From Phanerodontia chrysosporium (Eukaryota; Basidiomycota; Agaricomycetes; Polyporales; Phanerochaetaceae): a stretch of DNA of 64,000 nt. The notes under the pieces are model-generated. The model searched no databases, was not told the origin of the DNA, and was given only the letters and a program-made list of their open reading frames with translations. Positions 26,775-39,140 of this stretch are shown here, one piece after another (position 1 is the first letter of the stretch; each line of letters starts with the position of its first letter). A program made the translations under genes and the position numbers. The stretch spans positions 310,001-374,000 of the forward strand of contig MJGA01000001.1 in NCBI GenBank assembly GCA_001910725.1, written 5' to 3'.

Positions 26775-28216
26775 ATGAGGTTGCTTCACTCCCTGGCGTT
26801 TCTGGGCATCTCTGTCGCGTTTGTCGAGGCGCAAGACAAATTGACGATCGATACACCGTACGTGCGCTTTGACTCTTGAGGTCTCTCGGAGGTGCCGGTG
26901 TGCTGAGTCTGGCATACGTACCAGGACTAACGTCGTGCAGTGCAAGACCGTATTCATTACATGGCAAGGCGGCGATGGTGCGTCTGCAACTTTGCTCTAG
27001 AAGATTGCGCTTACCTCGCCGCAGCGCCCTACTCGCTGGTATGGTTCTCAAAGTTCATGCAAAGCTGAACCATCTCAAGCCGTCGTTCATTGTATAGGAG
27101 TGAGTCTATCAGAACAAAAGCCTTCCAGTATTCCCGGATGTGTTCGCTCATCCGTCGGCAGAATCTACGACAGCACCGAACCCATCAGCGTAATCGGTAT
27201 CACTATGAGCAAGTCTCTATTATGGGTTGCGGATGTCGATCCTTCATTCAGTGAGCTTGCGACCCTTACCTCATTTCGCTTGATACATCACTAATGCTTC
27301 CCAGACCCTCTCAGAATCATCATCCAGTCAGATGATTTGCAGACTGTCGCAACGAACCCATTTAATATCACTGCCGCTCGTATGCGCTTTCCCCCTCAAT
27401 TTTGGGATGTATGGTCCCCACTTACGACTTTCCACAGCTGAGAACTGCAATCCAGAGTCAGCGTCAAGCGTCTCATCGTTCTCGACATCTTCCACGTCTA
27501 GCACATCCGCGTCGCTACCATCTAGAACCTCTGGTGTCCCATCTCCTACGTCGCTGGCTACAAATTCGAGACAGCATAACTCTCCTGTCGGTATCATCGT
27601 GGGCATTGCTATTGCAGGAGTCGTAGTGCTGCTCTTGCTTTCGATAGGAATTTGGAAATTCTGCAGACGACGTTCAGCTCAGAACGGTGTGTACGCTTTC
27701 TGTTCCCGTGACTGCATCTCTAAACGCTTCGCACGTAATGTCCCAGACGCACTCTCTGGTAGAGGAGAAAAACGGTCTCCTACACTCCAAACCGAAGCAC
27801 AAAACGATCTAATGCAAGCACAGGCTTTCGAGTCTTCTCCCTTAGTTGCACACGCAAGCCATCCATCTACACCTAGTCCGGGATATAGCCCAAATGTCGC
27901 TGCACATGAGGTCATACCCAACGTGGCGTCTGTACCTGCGATGACCTCTCGCTCCGAGAAGGGACGGCGTGTACGACCGGATGCTGCGCTGACCCAGCAA
28001 CCCGAATCCTCGTCCTCCGCTACAGATCGTATATCTCAGCCAAGACAACGCCGCGAAGAGGACGCTGGAGTGCGCGTGGAAATGCCCGTGGAAGACGACG
28101 ACCCGGACGACTCCATGACCCTGCCCCCCGCGTACCATGACATTCAACACAGCGCGGGTCCAGCAGTTTCTCTGGACAGGCTTGTCCTTCAAGCGGTCCC
28201 CTCTAGGCAACCTTAA
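26775..28216 (+). CDS. Secreted/anchored single-pass membrane protein with Ser/Thr-rich stalk and LPPAY motif
   Basis: This looks like a type I surface protein of unknown function, a class common in basidiomycetes. It has a signal peptide (MRLLHSLAFLGISVAFVEA), a small extracellular domain (KTVFITWQGGD, APYSL, SIPGCVRSSVGRIYDSTEP, SVIGITMSKSLLWVADVD, LRIIIQSDDLQTVATNPFNI), and a Ser/Thr stalk (SSVSSFSTSSTSSTSASLPS). One membrane helix (IIVGIAIAGVVVLLLLSIGI) is followed by a basic stop-transfer KFCRRR and a long cytoplasmic tail. The tail ends with TLPPAYHDI; PPxY motifs bind WW domains of Rsp5-type ubiquitin ligases, so endocytic control is plausible. The junction between APYSL and VSLSEQK is one base out of frame; a missing G at 27040-27041 or 27097-27098 would explain it. 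The extracellular domain resembles the small beta-sandwich of other fungal surface proteins, but no ligand can be named. Confidence 0.7.
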
Positions 28217-28408
28217 TGCCCTTGCGTAGTACATACCTAACTCTATACCCCCGGACGACCCTGTCATGATTCTTTTACGAAGGTCTCTCGCAACTTGCAT
28301 TCCCTCGTGTTTATATAGGTACAATGAGGGTTGATAATTATTACAACGACAGCATAAAATGAAACACAAAGCATACATGACACATTCGCAGTCACTATTT
28401 TTCACATC

Positions 28409-31400
28409 CTAACTCATCACTCGCTCCTGTACGAACACAGACAGCACCTGCGTGATATCCACCGACGTGTTGTCCAGCGTCGTCTGGCTCTTCGCCACGA
28501 CCGGCTTCGCTCGGGCGATGAGGGCCTGGAGGTCTGCGGCCATCTCCCCGCTCATGCCCCTGCGGATGCGTTCCGTGAGGGTGACGCTCTGGCGCAGCGC
28601 CGCACGGCCCTTGTCTGACATCGCGCTATCCGCGTCGCTCGGCTCCGCGTCCATTTCATGGCCGGTTACGTCGAACTCCGGCTTCGCGAGCCACAGCGCG
28701 AGTTGCGTCGCGGCGTAGAAGAGTGCGGCCTCCAGCGTGCGCCGCGTGGCGAGCATGCTGTCGCGCACGTCGAGCGCCTTCTCGGCCCCCTTCGCTGGCG
28801 CCACGGTCTGCATCGCCGGGCGGTCGACGAGGTACTTGAGCACGTCGAGCGAACAGTTGCCGAGCTCGAGTAGTGTGCCGATGGATATCGGCTCGCCCAA
28901 GACGACCTTTGAGTGCTGCAAAGCATCACGTCAGCTCGTGCGTCCTGCTTTGTAAACGAGAATACATACCGGCACCACAAGAGTCTGGTCCGTCGGCCAA
29001 TCGTCTGGCTCTCCGAGCAATACAGAATCTGCCCTGCTGATGTTGACCAGTGTTGACAGGATCGATCCTGAGACGATGAACAGCCTATGCACGAGACCAG
29101 CAACAAACGGCCTCCGGGTGAGGTCGACCATGTCCGAGGACGAGCTGACGGCGGACGCTTGGGCGTTGTCCGCCTCGTACTGTACGCGCTCTTCCACAGT
29201 GATCGGCTCGAACAGGCTCGCGAGGTGATTATGGTGCGTCAGGGCGTAGTTGACTTGTTGCAGGAGCATGAGCACCTCCATTGTGAAGAACTCGAGTGCT
29301 CTCCTGACTGCCTCGTCTCCAGATCCCGATCGAGGAACCGACGATATGGCGTAGAAAAGATTGACCGTCTGCTCGATCTCTTCTAACAGAGGAGCCGTCA
29401 ACGAATCGCCGATCGTCCACGACAGTGCACGGTGAATCTGGTCACCGTATAACTGGACGAACCCGCAGGCATCCGCGACGAAGTAGTGCCCATGCGAGCC
29501 CAGAGCCAAGATGACACCTGCGACGACCGCCAGCATCGTGCAATATGCACTGTGGATAGGGCTACGCTCACCCGGAAGCTCCGGGAGAACAGCCTCGACG
29601 GTGCCTGTTTTGATAGCAGAGCTGATGCTGTTCTCGCTGTACGCTGCCAGGACGCCTTCACTGGCGAGCCTTTCGGCCGCAGTTGGGATGCTCGCAAGCG
29701 CGAGGTGGAAAGTAAGGACATGGGGCGCATATAGTGGCTGTTTCCGCAACCGGAGGAGAGCGACGTCGGCGTAAACTGCGAGATCGCTTTGGCTGAAGAG
29801 TTGCAAGCTGGTGCGAATCAGGTCGGTTTCTTGACACCGGGTCAGCCAAAGCGTCGTAGATGGCGTCAGGGCCGGTCTTGTGCACTCCTCGAACACCGCC
29901 ACCAGCTGTTCCATATCTTGATCCAGATCCACGTCTAACCGCGTGCGGGCTGTATCAAAAACTAGGCGCAGGGCGTCGATGGTGAGGTTGAGGGCGACAT
30001 CCATGGTGGCGCTGATGGTGAGTCGCTGCTCCGCATGGATTGTTTTCGGTTTGCGCATGAGGTTTCTGCTTTGCCGAGCGCAATAGTACAGAATCTGCAG
30101 CAGCGGTCGATGGAAGGGAACTGTGGATTGGCCAAGGAACGATGTCGCCGGAGGCTGAGCTTCGTTGAGGATGACACCCCGCAGGTTTTTGACAAGCGAA
30201 ACGAAGTGCTGGATGTCGTTTCCTTTGTCCGCTTGCGAGAACCAGCTGACTTCCAACAGAGAGAGCAAGAGGGATAGGCGTGCGTGGTGGATTGTGGACA
30301 TCATACCTCCGGACCGTGTTTCCATCGCGATGTCAGTCGAAATGTTGGAAGCCTGAGCAAGGAATATCGTGCGGACATGCGTGTCTCCTCGGAGGAACGG
30401 CACAGCTTGCAGAAGCAAATGTTGCCACGATTCTGTCAGGGTCGTCTGTGCGTGAGCGAGAGAAAGGTTGAGGTTGATGGACATCAGCTTCTTGAATATT
30501 GACTCGACCTGGTCCGATAGTGCGTCCGAGAAAGTTGCCACACGGTGCTGTAGAAGTGAGGTTGAGAAGGCGAAGTCGTCGCCGAAACTCCTCTCGACCA
30601 ATGGTTCCTGGAGAAGGAGATGTTCAAGAACGAGGGCAGGGAAGTGCGTCTGGACTTGCTCGTGAAGTTCGTCGTACAGAGAAGGGTCGTATGCTCGTGA
30701 AGCGGCTTCGGAGATGAGTTCTGAAATTGTATCTTCGTCCTTGAATATGTCCTGGATGGCTAGGTAGCTCTTTGGCTTGGGAGCCACGCTCTTGTCCCCC
30801 GTCGTAGGCAGCGCTAGACGGATGTCCAGCGCAATGATGTGCAACGCGTGTGACTTCACCATTGTACGGTACGCATGGCTGGAAACTGCTTCATGCAAGT
30901 CGGAATGCTGGGCACCGTCCAGAAATATGAGGGTCTCAGCCCTGAAGTCTGGTGCAGGGCCCAGCTCCTTCTTGATGATGGATGCGAGATGCCCGAAGAA
31001 CTTGGCATCGTCCCGCACCGCGTCGAGTGAGGACTTATGTTCGTGTCCGTGGTCCCAGACGATGTCCAAGAAACGCAGGAGCGAAGACAATAGCTGCGGA
31101 TTGAGCTCCCAGAGATCTTCCCATTGCTCCAGCATGTTGCATGCAACACTCAGCGCACTTGGCGCCTTCGATCCATTGCTCCCATTGGTGGCCTTCTCTT
31201 TCCCTTTCGTACTAGGCACCCGGAACTGCCCCCTGACGAAGAGACCGGCAAGCGCAGGCTCCTTGTCCATCGCCAGGGTGATGAAGTTCCAAACGGCGTT
31301 GCGAAGTAGCGCGTCGTCATATGGGTGCACAATAATGCGGACCAAGGATGCTACCGTAGACTCCGGGTCCGATAGATAGCCGACGATGGTGGCAGCTTGA

Positions 31401-34400
31401 GAGGAGTCGCACGACGACAGGGAGACGCACAGCGCGAATAGGACCTCCATCGCCTCCACCGGTACTGCAAGACCCATTCGTCGCTCCTTCGCGTATGCAG
31501 CAAGAGCTTCGATCGGGTCGAGTTTGGAAGAGGAGAATGGGTCCAACGAGCCAACAGCACCAGTGACTCGAGTGCAGAGAGCCTGCTCGAGTAAGCAGGA
31601 TCGGTCCGGTAGCAGCTTCAGCTTTGCGTGAAGCAGAACTCGGATCAAGAGCAGCTGCGATTCCAACATGTAGATGAGGCGACGAGCGTCACCGTACCTG
31701 CGGCTTGAGTACAGCATCGCGAGGACAGCGCTGGAAGTGGTGAGTGCCGATATCAGCGGGTGGACTGCGGACGGTGTCGCACGAGTAATGAGTGCCTCGT
31801 AGACCGCCTTACTGAGCGCACCGAAGGGTGCTCCTTCCATAGAAGGGGGAGAGTGTTTCAAGATGTCTGTGTAGAAGGTCGAGATTCTCCTCCCGATTTC
31901 GAAGCGGTCGCCGAGTTGGACATACTTCCATCCAACGTGTTCTACCCATATTTCGGAGTGAACGAAGCGAGCAGCCCTCATGAGGACTTCCTCCTTCACT
32001 TGCTGCAGCTTCGGGCTCTCTTGCAGAGTGGCGAGAACAGAGGACGACGCTTCGTTGAAGAGCTGGCGTACCAGGTGCAGAAGCGCCAGCGTCATGGTGT
32101 AGTGCCCAGTGACCCGTTCAGAAGCAATGACGGCAGAAGTGAAACCCACGGCTCGCTCCGAACCAAACAGCGACGACGTTGACCTGATGTAGAGCCAGAC
32201 GCGGTTGGAGTATTTTGGCAATGCCAAAAGGGCGGCGAGGACGCTCATTGCGGACGTGATGAGCTGGGTGCATGGCGGAGTCTTCTGATGCGGACTCGTC
32301 CGGGAAAGTGCGTCCTCAAGGACCATGGTCGTCAGCTGGACGAGGTCTGGGGGCGCCGCCTCCAGCATCGAATGTGAGACCACGGGTTCTCCAGACTCAA
32401 ATGACTCCAGGAGCTGCTCTGCCAGTTCGGGATGATCGCGAACAACGCTTCGTATGAGGTCGAGGATTTCTGTGACAAGTGAGTCGTCTCCGGCGTCATC
32501 TACTTCTACGCCGATGTCCTCAAGTTGAAGCTGCGGAACAGTGACTGCCTTCCGTCCGAATGCGATGTCATGGTGCGACGCGCCACCTGCTGTTCTTCGG
32601 CGGTTTACGTAGTCGGTGAGAATCTCTAGAAGGACCTTCCATCCCGAATGTTCGAATTGCCATGAGACGATAGCCTGATCGCCAGCGTCGTTCAGCAAGC
32701 GACCAATTGAACGCGCAGGAAGTGTCGCGCCTCCTGGAAGCTTGATCTGTCGTAGGTTGGTGTACGTAGGACCTGTGGACACTGATGCAGAGATCATCCT
32801 GTCGGGCAGTTTCTCGTAGAGGGCCTGAGAGCCTGAGCAAGCGGACACGGGGATCACTTGGGTGTAAGTAGGTAGCTTGTCGAGGAAGAGGAAGACTTGT
32901 TGTGCGCAGATAGCACGATCCTCGTGGGTAAGCGGGTCGCCCTCTGCGCTATGATCTACCGTGGCAAGCGGGTCTGTATCAAGGAATCCTGATGCAGTCA
33001 TGGCGCGCAGCAAGCGGACGAGGGGTTTGCTTTGGACGGGAAACCGCGACCGTGCAACGTCTAGGATTGCCCGACGGGCGGAGCCGTGGTACCAGTCGGA
33101 TTGCCAGTATTGCCGGCAGATGCCCGATACGGATTGACTTTCGCTCCGTCCGAAGAGGGCAATCCACACCTCGAGAAAGCCCTCGAAGTCGGGGATGAGC
33201 TCTACTGGCACCAGCTCCACGATAGAGATGACGAGGCCTGCAGAGTACAGCGTCAGCGATCACGGTATGGGTATGTAAGCTCTTATGATAGTTTACCTTT
33301 GAGCACTGAACGATATGCTACAGCATTAGGATCAGTCACGGAAGACGCAGTCCTCCACGCCATAGACGTCACAAATACGGGTGACCTCGTCAAGAGTGTA
33401 TGCATGAGCTGAAATAGGCCGGCTTCTTGGCCAAGAGCAGCCCTCGACATCAAGACGTGGGCAGGTTCGCGTCCTCTAGTGTAAGAACGGTCTGTCGGCA
33501 CAATTGTATCGAAGAATTTGCTATACGAGTTGGGGAGTTCCTTGAGACCCGTGCAGACCTCGACTATGCGGGAGAGCACGAAGGCCCATGCGAGGTACTG
33601 ACACGCAAACTGGCTGTCGGGATGTGATGTGACAAGTTCGTGTATACGCTCGAGGGATTCCGGAGACGACCAATAAATCTGTTTGTCTTCGGGGTCGTGA
33701 GATATTTCGATGCCTCCAGGCTCTGCTGCCCTCTCGAGCTCCAGCACCTCGATACTGATCAAAATCCACAGGGCGGCCATGTCCTGCTGCAGTTGTACGC
33801 CTTCTTCGTCCAGTAACAGCGTCGAGTTTTCTTGATGAGAGCCGAGATTCGTCTCGTATGACGTCTCATAAATCTGAGCCACTAAGGGACCATCGCATGG
33901 CGCGTAATCCCAGACGGTCCAGAAAAGAACCTCTTGCAGGGCCAACTGCTCTTTCACGTTCTGCTTCGCCCATGATACTGCCTTCTTCGGGTCAACGTCA
34001 AACGTGGGCGGGAGTCGGGCCTTCGACTTCGAGACATACTCTGCGATGAGGGTAGTCGCAAAAGCCTTGCCGTCAGGAATGACTTCAGGGAGAATCTCCG
34101 CGGCGATGTCGCTGACTGGTTGAATGCCTCCAGCATTTGCCCGGAATAGAGGGATGAGGACCCGAAGGACATAGAGGCGTTCCGAGTAGTAGAAGGGAGT
34201 AATGGCGTCCAAGAGCTCTTCGACGATTGTAGAGGACCCTGCGCTAGCAGCGGTTTCCGGAAGGCCTTCGTTATACAGGAAAGACCGAAGCAGAATCAGG
34301 GATTCCACCTCGTCAATGTCGAAACGCTTGCTGATCGCAAAGACAAACTCCTTGTCCGCGTCTTCAACTCGGACGGTTACTTCATCGCGTAATTTCACGG

Positions 34401-34650
34401 AGCCCGATTCTACCTTCTTTTTGGACGCGTCGTTGGGCTTTCCGAAAGGCGATGGCACACTGCCGAGCTGTGGCACGCGATGTTTCAGGTATTCCGTGAC
34501 TTGCTCAACAGTGGTATTCTCGAGTTGGCCGGAGAGCACCGTATGGAGATGCTGGTATGTCCTATAGGACCGGTCAAATGTAATCAATGGATAGAAATGG
34601 GCCACATACACATCAATGAGGTTGGATCGTTTTGAAGTTTCCCCCGACAT
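28409..34650 (-). CDS. NUP188: Nucleoporin NUP188
   Basis: This is a very large inner-ring scaffold nucleoporin (about 1,990 residues) of the Nup188/Nup192/Nup205 superhelix family, which holds the nuclear pore inner ring and binds Nic96. Few introns are present: a first 57-nt stop-free intron after MSGETSKRSNLIDV, one near 33,221-33,282, and one near 28,922-28,970. The segment near 32,650-32,800 (IKLPGGATLPARSIGRLL, then AIVSWQFEHSGWKVLLEIL) matches the SH3-like insertion that marks Nup188 rather than Nup192/205. Before it comes SDWYHGSARRAILDVARSRF. The rest is alpha-helical repeat. The ATG at 34650 is chosen because the frame upstream of it has no ATG. The protein ends VFVQERVMS. The frame holds across 6 kb. 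Confidence 0.87.
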
Positions 34651-34912
34651 ATTCAAGTTCGCCACGCGTGTATGAAATGTGGAATTCTTGCACAGCGGGC
34701 CTGGCGATCCCCTACAACGCCTCTTGAGGTCAGCATATAGGCACCTGTACTATCGCTTGTAGCCCATACCGTTCAGAGACGAGTTCGCGTGAATGACAAT
34801 GTGAGGTCGGCGTGGGCCAACGCGCCAGTCGCGGTGCAAGTCCAAGTTGTGGGCGGGCGCCTATGAACATCCCGCTCTTGTCTCTCTCCGTCAACATTCG
34901 TTCAACCACGCT
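34651..34912. promoter_or_regulatory. Bidirectional promoter region, NUP188 and uL13m
   Basis: Only 262 bp separate two divergent start codons. Both genes are expected to be constitutively expressed, so a shared promoter is likely; no specific element was identified. Confidence 0.45.
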
Positions 34913-35544
34913 ATGTCCCAGGCCATCGGGAACGTATGTACACGGGCACCTCACGCATTCGGAAACGTTACCAATGGTTTTGTAGACTGCCTTAGCTTAC
35001 GCTCGCGTCTGGCACCATGTCGACGCCTCGGATCGTGTGCTCGGAAAGTTGGCAGAGCGGATTGCTCTGGTCTTGATGGGCAAGCACAAACCCATCTATG
35101 ACCCAGGCGGTGAGAACCGTTTGCGGAATCAAGCCTTGCTCCTCTAACACAATGTCTGATAGTTGACTGTGGTGATTACGTCGTGGTTTCAAATGCTCGG
35201 AATATCAAGGTCACGGGAAAGAAGGCGGAGCAGCTCGTATACAGGCACCATACTATGTTTCCTGGAGGTCTGAAGGAAATCAAATATCGGGACATGATGG
35301 CCAAAAAACCGGATGAGGTGCGTCTTCAACAGATTACAGCTGACTCCGCACGTCCAACCTCCCTGCGTAGATCATCCGGCAAGCGGTCTCCGGAATGTTG
35401 CCCAAAAACAAGCTGCGAGAGCGGAGACTCGAACGTCTGCGTATATTTGAAGGCGAAGACATCGGTGCATTCAAGCACAACATCCTCAAGCGGTGGGAGG
35501 ATGGTACCCTGAAGACTGCCTTTGTGGACCCTAAGCAGTCATGA
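34913..35544 (+). CDS. MRPL23: Mitochondrial large-subunit ribosomal protein uL13m
   Basis: This is a ribosomal protein of the mitochondrial 54S subunit, about 165 residues. Four exons read MSQAIGN, then [20 protein letters not shown] and [36 protein letters not shown] and [20 protein letters not shown], and finally [20 protein letters not shown] with [11 protein letters not shown]. The DxxGRLAs-like [10 protein letters not shown], CGDYVVVxNA and [16 protein letters not shown] motifs are those of bacterial-type L13. The short form without the extra C-terminal helices of cytosolic RPL16 supports the mitochondrial assignment. The start is in a small first exon and the stop TGA is at 35542-35544. 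Confidence 0.92.
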
Positions 35545-35631
35545 AGCGTATAGCCTTGTGCTCTCCTCCTGCTGAGACGTCTCACGTATGCCATTCTCCA
35601 CTCCACACACCTATACATGTGAAGTCCTAGC

Positions 35632-36781
35632 TCAGTCAGGAATGTAATCCTCGTCTTCGCTATCATCGTCCACCTGTGGTGCAAAGTCAGCGGGTGAGTC
35701 GTCAAGCGTTTCATTCGACTTCGGCAACCGTCTCGTGCTTAAGTCTTCGCTTTCGTGGCTCTTAACCCTCTTGATCGGTCTGACCTCTCTTGACCGTTCC
35801 GCCGAACGTCGCATATCTTCTTCCCATGTTTGGGGTACCCGAGGTGTCGCCAAACTCTCGACATGATGTTGTATAAGCATTCCTCGATAATTATCAGCTC
35901 AGCAAACAGTCAAGACCTTGGTGACCTCACCTATTGCCATCAAGGCCGACCCATCGAGAATTTTGTACATGTCCGTGCCGACCAGAGGCTTGGCTTGTCG
36001 TCTCTTGGAGACTTTCTTGCCTTTCCCCACGCTAACGCCGCTTTCCTCGTCGGTGTCAGACGATTCACCAGAAGATCTTTCCTCGTCCTGGTCAGATAGG
36101 ACGTCGGACAGCTGTGACGCCGACCGCGACTTGGTTGTTCTGCGTAGTTGCTCCTGCCTCTTGAGACGCCTTAACTTCTTCTCCCGGCGGTACTCCTTCG
36201 ATGCGTCGCGCAACTGTCCCATCTCGCTGTAATACGTACTTGCGAAATAGTGTATGCATTTCAAAAGATCCTAGAGGACCATGAGATACATCCAATAACC
36301 ATTGAACGTAACTTACGGAGCTGGGATTTGGACGAGCATGTGAAGACTGGTGTACGTCTGCGCCTTCACCGCTGGGAGCAGACGGACGGGATAATGGAGA
36401 GGGTTCCGAGTCGTATATGCCCACGTCTTCCGCAAACAGTTTCCTCCTCTTGGCGCGAGGGTCCTTCAAGTCTTCCTCTAATGCTCGCCCCTTGCCTTTG
36501 TCGACGTTCACGGTGGAAGGCCCTGCGACGTTCTCTCCTTTCAGCTCTTCATCTTCGCCCTCTTCGCCATCCACGTCCTGCCGTGCGGCATAGCGCGTCT
36601 TGACACGACCTGTGCCACCTGCGTCTTGCGCAATCCAGTTCCCTCTGTGATCCTTGACAGTATGGGTAGGGTACTTTTGGGATTTGCCGTCAGCTTGTTT
36701 ACGCGTGACTCTGGTGCCGTCAGGACGGAGTCGCAGACTGGCGAAGTCGTGCACAGTGCTGTATCGCTTTGAAAAGCTCAT
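35632..36781 (-). CDS. Conserved nuclear-looking protein of unknown function
   Basis: I do not recognise this gene. The protein (about 330 residues) is highly charged with several basic nuclear-localisation-like clusters. It starts MSFSKRYSTVHDFASLRLRP with DGTRVTRKQADGKSQKYPTH, passes through a Lys/Arg cluster (DPRAKRRKLF), then KCIHYFASTYYSEMGQLRDA, a basic coiled stretch (EYRREKKLRRLKRQEQLRR), an acidic Ser-rich patch, and KILDGSALMAIGMLIQHHVE with LATPRVPQTWEEDM. It ends in an acidic tail (DDDSEDEDYIPD). The GSALMAIGMLIQHHV segment looks like a short structured helix inside an otherwise disordered protein, and the acidic/basic alternation suggests a chromatin or RNA polymerase I factor, which is speculation. 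Three or four exons are joined by short introns. Confidence 0.7.
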
Positions 36782-37053
36782 GAAGGCCAGACTAGAATGC
36801 GAGGATGCAGCTGTGTCTTGTTCAAACAGGGAGAGCAGTAGGTGCCTAAGGGCAATATTTGCCGCCGCGGAAGACGGTGATCGCGTGAGGGAAGTAGAAT
36901 GAGCGCTCCGCAGTCGGCTGCGCGCGCCGTAAGGCTGCAGCTGGTGAGATACTCGTGCAATAGCTCATGCACGAGACGAATTAGGCGTTTAGGTATATAG
37001 CTACAGAAAGTACATGTCACGGACAATCCTCATAATTGTACACCCCAAGCGAA

Positions 37054-39140
37054 CTACCTCATCTCCTTCGGTGGCACCCACTCCGGTATATTCCCCCACT
37101 CAAACTTCGGCGCCTGGAAAGCCTCCTTCGCAGACTGCGGCACCATTTCACTGTACATCGCAGGAACTAGATCGGCGTGCGCTGCGATGGCAGGTCTTGG
37201 ATTGGCCTTTGCTGCTGCAAAATCAGGCTTGCCGGACTTGACGGCGGTAGGTTGGCCGGTGGTGTTCGTGCTAACGGCAAGAGGCTGTGGCGCTGGCGCA
37301 CCGAAGGCAGATGGCTGCGCGGGAGCTCCCCAAAGGCGGAGCTAGGCTGTGTAGATGCACCAAAAGCCGATATTGACTGATTATGTGCACCAAACGCTGA
37401 TGTTCCTTGCGCGACAGCGCCAAACGCAGAGGTTGGTTTCGAAGGGGCTCCAAATGCGGATGCTGACTGCGCTGGTGCGCCAAAAGCGGAGGTAGTTTGT
37501 GTTGCAGCCCCAAATGCAGATTGTGCTGGAGCTGGTGCCCCGAACGCCGATGTGCCTGTGGCTGGGGCACCTCCGCTCGTCGAGCCAAACGCAGATATTG
37601 ATTGTGAGGTGGGGGCGCCGAAGGCTGATGTAGCGGGGACACTCGACTGTGGAGTTTGTTGACTCAATGCTCCGAATGCTGAAGGCGCACCGAAGGCTGA
37701 CTTGTTCTGGGTTGGCTGACCGAACACTGAAGTGGCGGCTGGGGCGGCTGTTGCTGCAGCACCGAATCCAGGTTGCCCGAAGGCTGAGCCTCCTGCAGCA
37801 TTTGTGGTATTTCCCGCTGCGTTGATGCCGAATGCGGATGGCTGGCCAGCAAAAGCAGAGAATGCCCCTCCGCCACCGCCTGTGTTTGTCCCCAACGCAG
37901 GAGCGGTGGCGGAGGAAAATGCCCCACCGCCGCTCGGTGTGCCAAATGCGCCTGTAGCTGGTCGGAGGATGCCCGCTTGAGGTTGCGAGGTTTGTCCAAA
38001 TGAAGACTGTCCAAATGCTGATGTCGTTGTGGAGGGTTTCCCGAATGCAGAAGTAGCTCCAGCTGGTGCGCCGAAGGAAGATGTTGTTTGTGCTGGTGCA
38101 CCAAAGGCCGATGTCGTTTGTGCGGGTGCTCCGAACGCAGACGCAGGCGCACTTGGCGCGGGTTGACCGAACGCTGATGCGCCCTGAGCGGGCTGACCAA
38201 ATGCTGACGACGTCTGCCCAAAGGCAGATGTGGTTTGGGAGGGCTGACCGAAGGCGGAGGATGTCTGTGCTGTTGAGCCAAAGGCCGATGGTTGACCGAA
38301 GGCAGGTTTGCCGAAGGCAGATGAGCCTGCAGCACCAGAACTACCAAACGCCGATGGACCGCCGCTAGAGAAAGCACCAAACCCTGATGGCTTGCCAAGG
38401 GTGGAGCTACCGGTGGCCCCAAAAGCAGACGTCGCTCCCGTCGTTGCGGAGCCGAATGCAGAGCCGGTAACATTGGAAGGTCCGCCTTGCCCAGAGGCTT
38501 GGTTATAGAGCTGCTGGACGTTGGCCAATGCATTTCGGATAGTCTGCTCCGCTGCCGCGTTCTTCTCCGATTCGTATTTCAACTAGCACAAAGAATAAGT
38601 GGTCAGCCAATGCTTGTAAGATGTACGCACGTATTCCTGTATGGTCCCTGATTTCAGAGCGGCGACTGCCTTCACGCGAAGCTCTTCAGGAGACTCGTCT
38701 AGTCCCCCTAGAACAGTGGGGACGAATTTGGCAGGCCCGTAGGACGCTAACGGCCACATAGGCCTGTCTTGCCCTGCAGTGAGGTCTTTCGTCATGGTGT
38801 CAACGCTAAATGATTTGGTAGGCGTCATGATCAGCGTATTCGTCGAAGTTGGAAAGAGATGCGAACGAGAAAAGCTGGGTTGACGAAGCTGGGCCACCAG
38901 GGGTCCATGTCTGGTCTGAGCATTGATTACGGGCTAAGTACAGCAGCATCTAGTAACAAATCAATTACGCACTTCCAAATCCTCCTCCAGACCGTCCATC
39001 TCTGGGGTGTTCATTCCTGCAGGTACTCCCGAACTTGCAGTTTCCTTTCAGGAAGTACTGACAGACCACCTATACCCAGCAGTCACAAATCTAGTCAACA
39101 CATACAGCGACGAAAGATGAATGCTCGTGTAACACACCAT
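37054..39140 (-). CDS. NUP42: FG-repeat nucleoporin NUP42 (CCCH zinc finger), frame breaks
   Basis: This cytoplasmic-side nucleoporin (Rip1/NUPL2 family) binds the mRNA-export factor Gle1. It has an N-terminal CCCH zinc finger (VCQYFLKGNCKFGSTCRNEH), then NQTWTPGGPASSTQLFSF, SFSVDTMTKDLTAGQDRPMW, LDESPEELRVKAVAALKSGT, a helix EQTIRNALANVQQLYNQ, and a domain of about thirty FG repeats, mostly SAFG (37.33-38.48 kb). The true C terminus is KFEWGNIPEWVPPKEMR with a stop at 37054-37056. It is reached only if the frame shifts near 37328-37331, where four C should be five; otherwise the frame ends in nonsense at 37167. A second shift is needed near 38846-38847, where one base appears inserted. Exon 1 appears to contain only the ATG (39138-39140), followed by an intron and VVCQYF. 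Confidence 0.85.
37333..38480 (-). repeat. SAFG-type FG repeat domain of NUP42
   Basis: Degenerate units of SAFG-A/Q-P-A spaced by 8-14 residues make up this region. At DNA level they form short imperfect repeats that could confuse read assembly. No GLFG-type units are seen. Confidence 0.85.

Noticed and set aside
37333..38480. Repeat array that could look like a tandem or CRISPR-like array
   Set aside because: Units are imperfect, variable in spacing and encode SAFG repeats of a nucleoporin; spacers are not unique sequences and the organism is a fungus.
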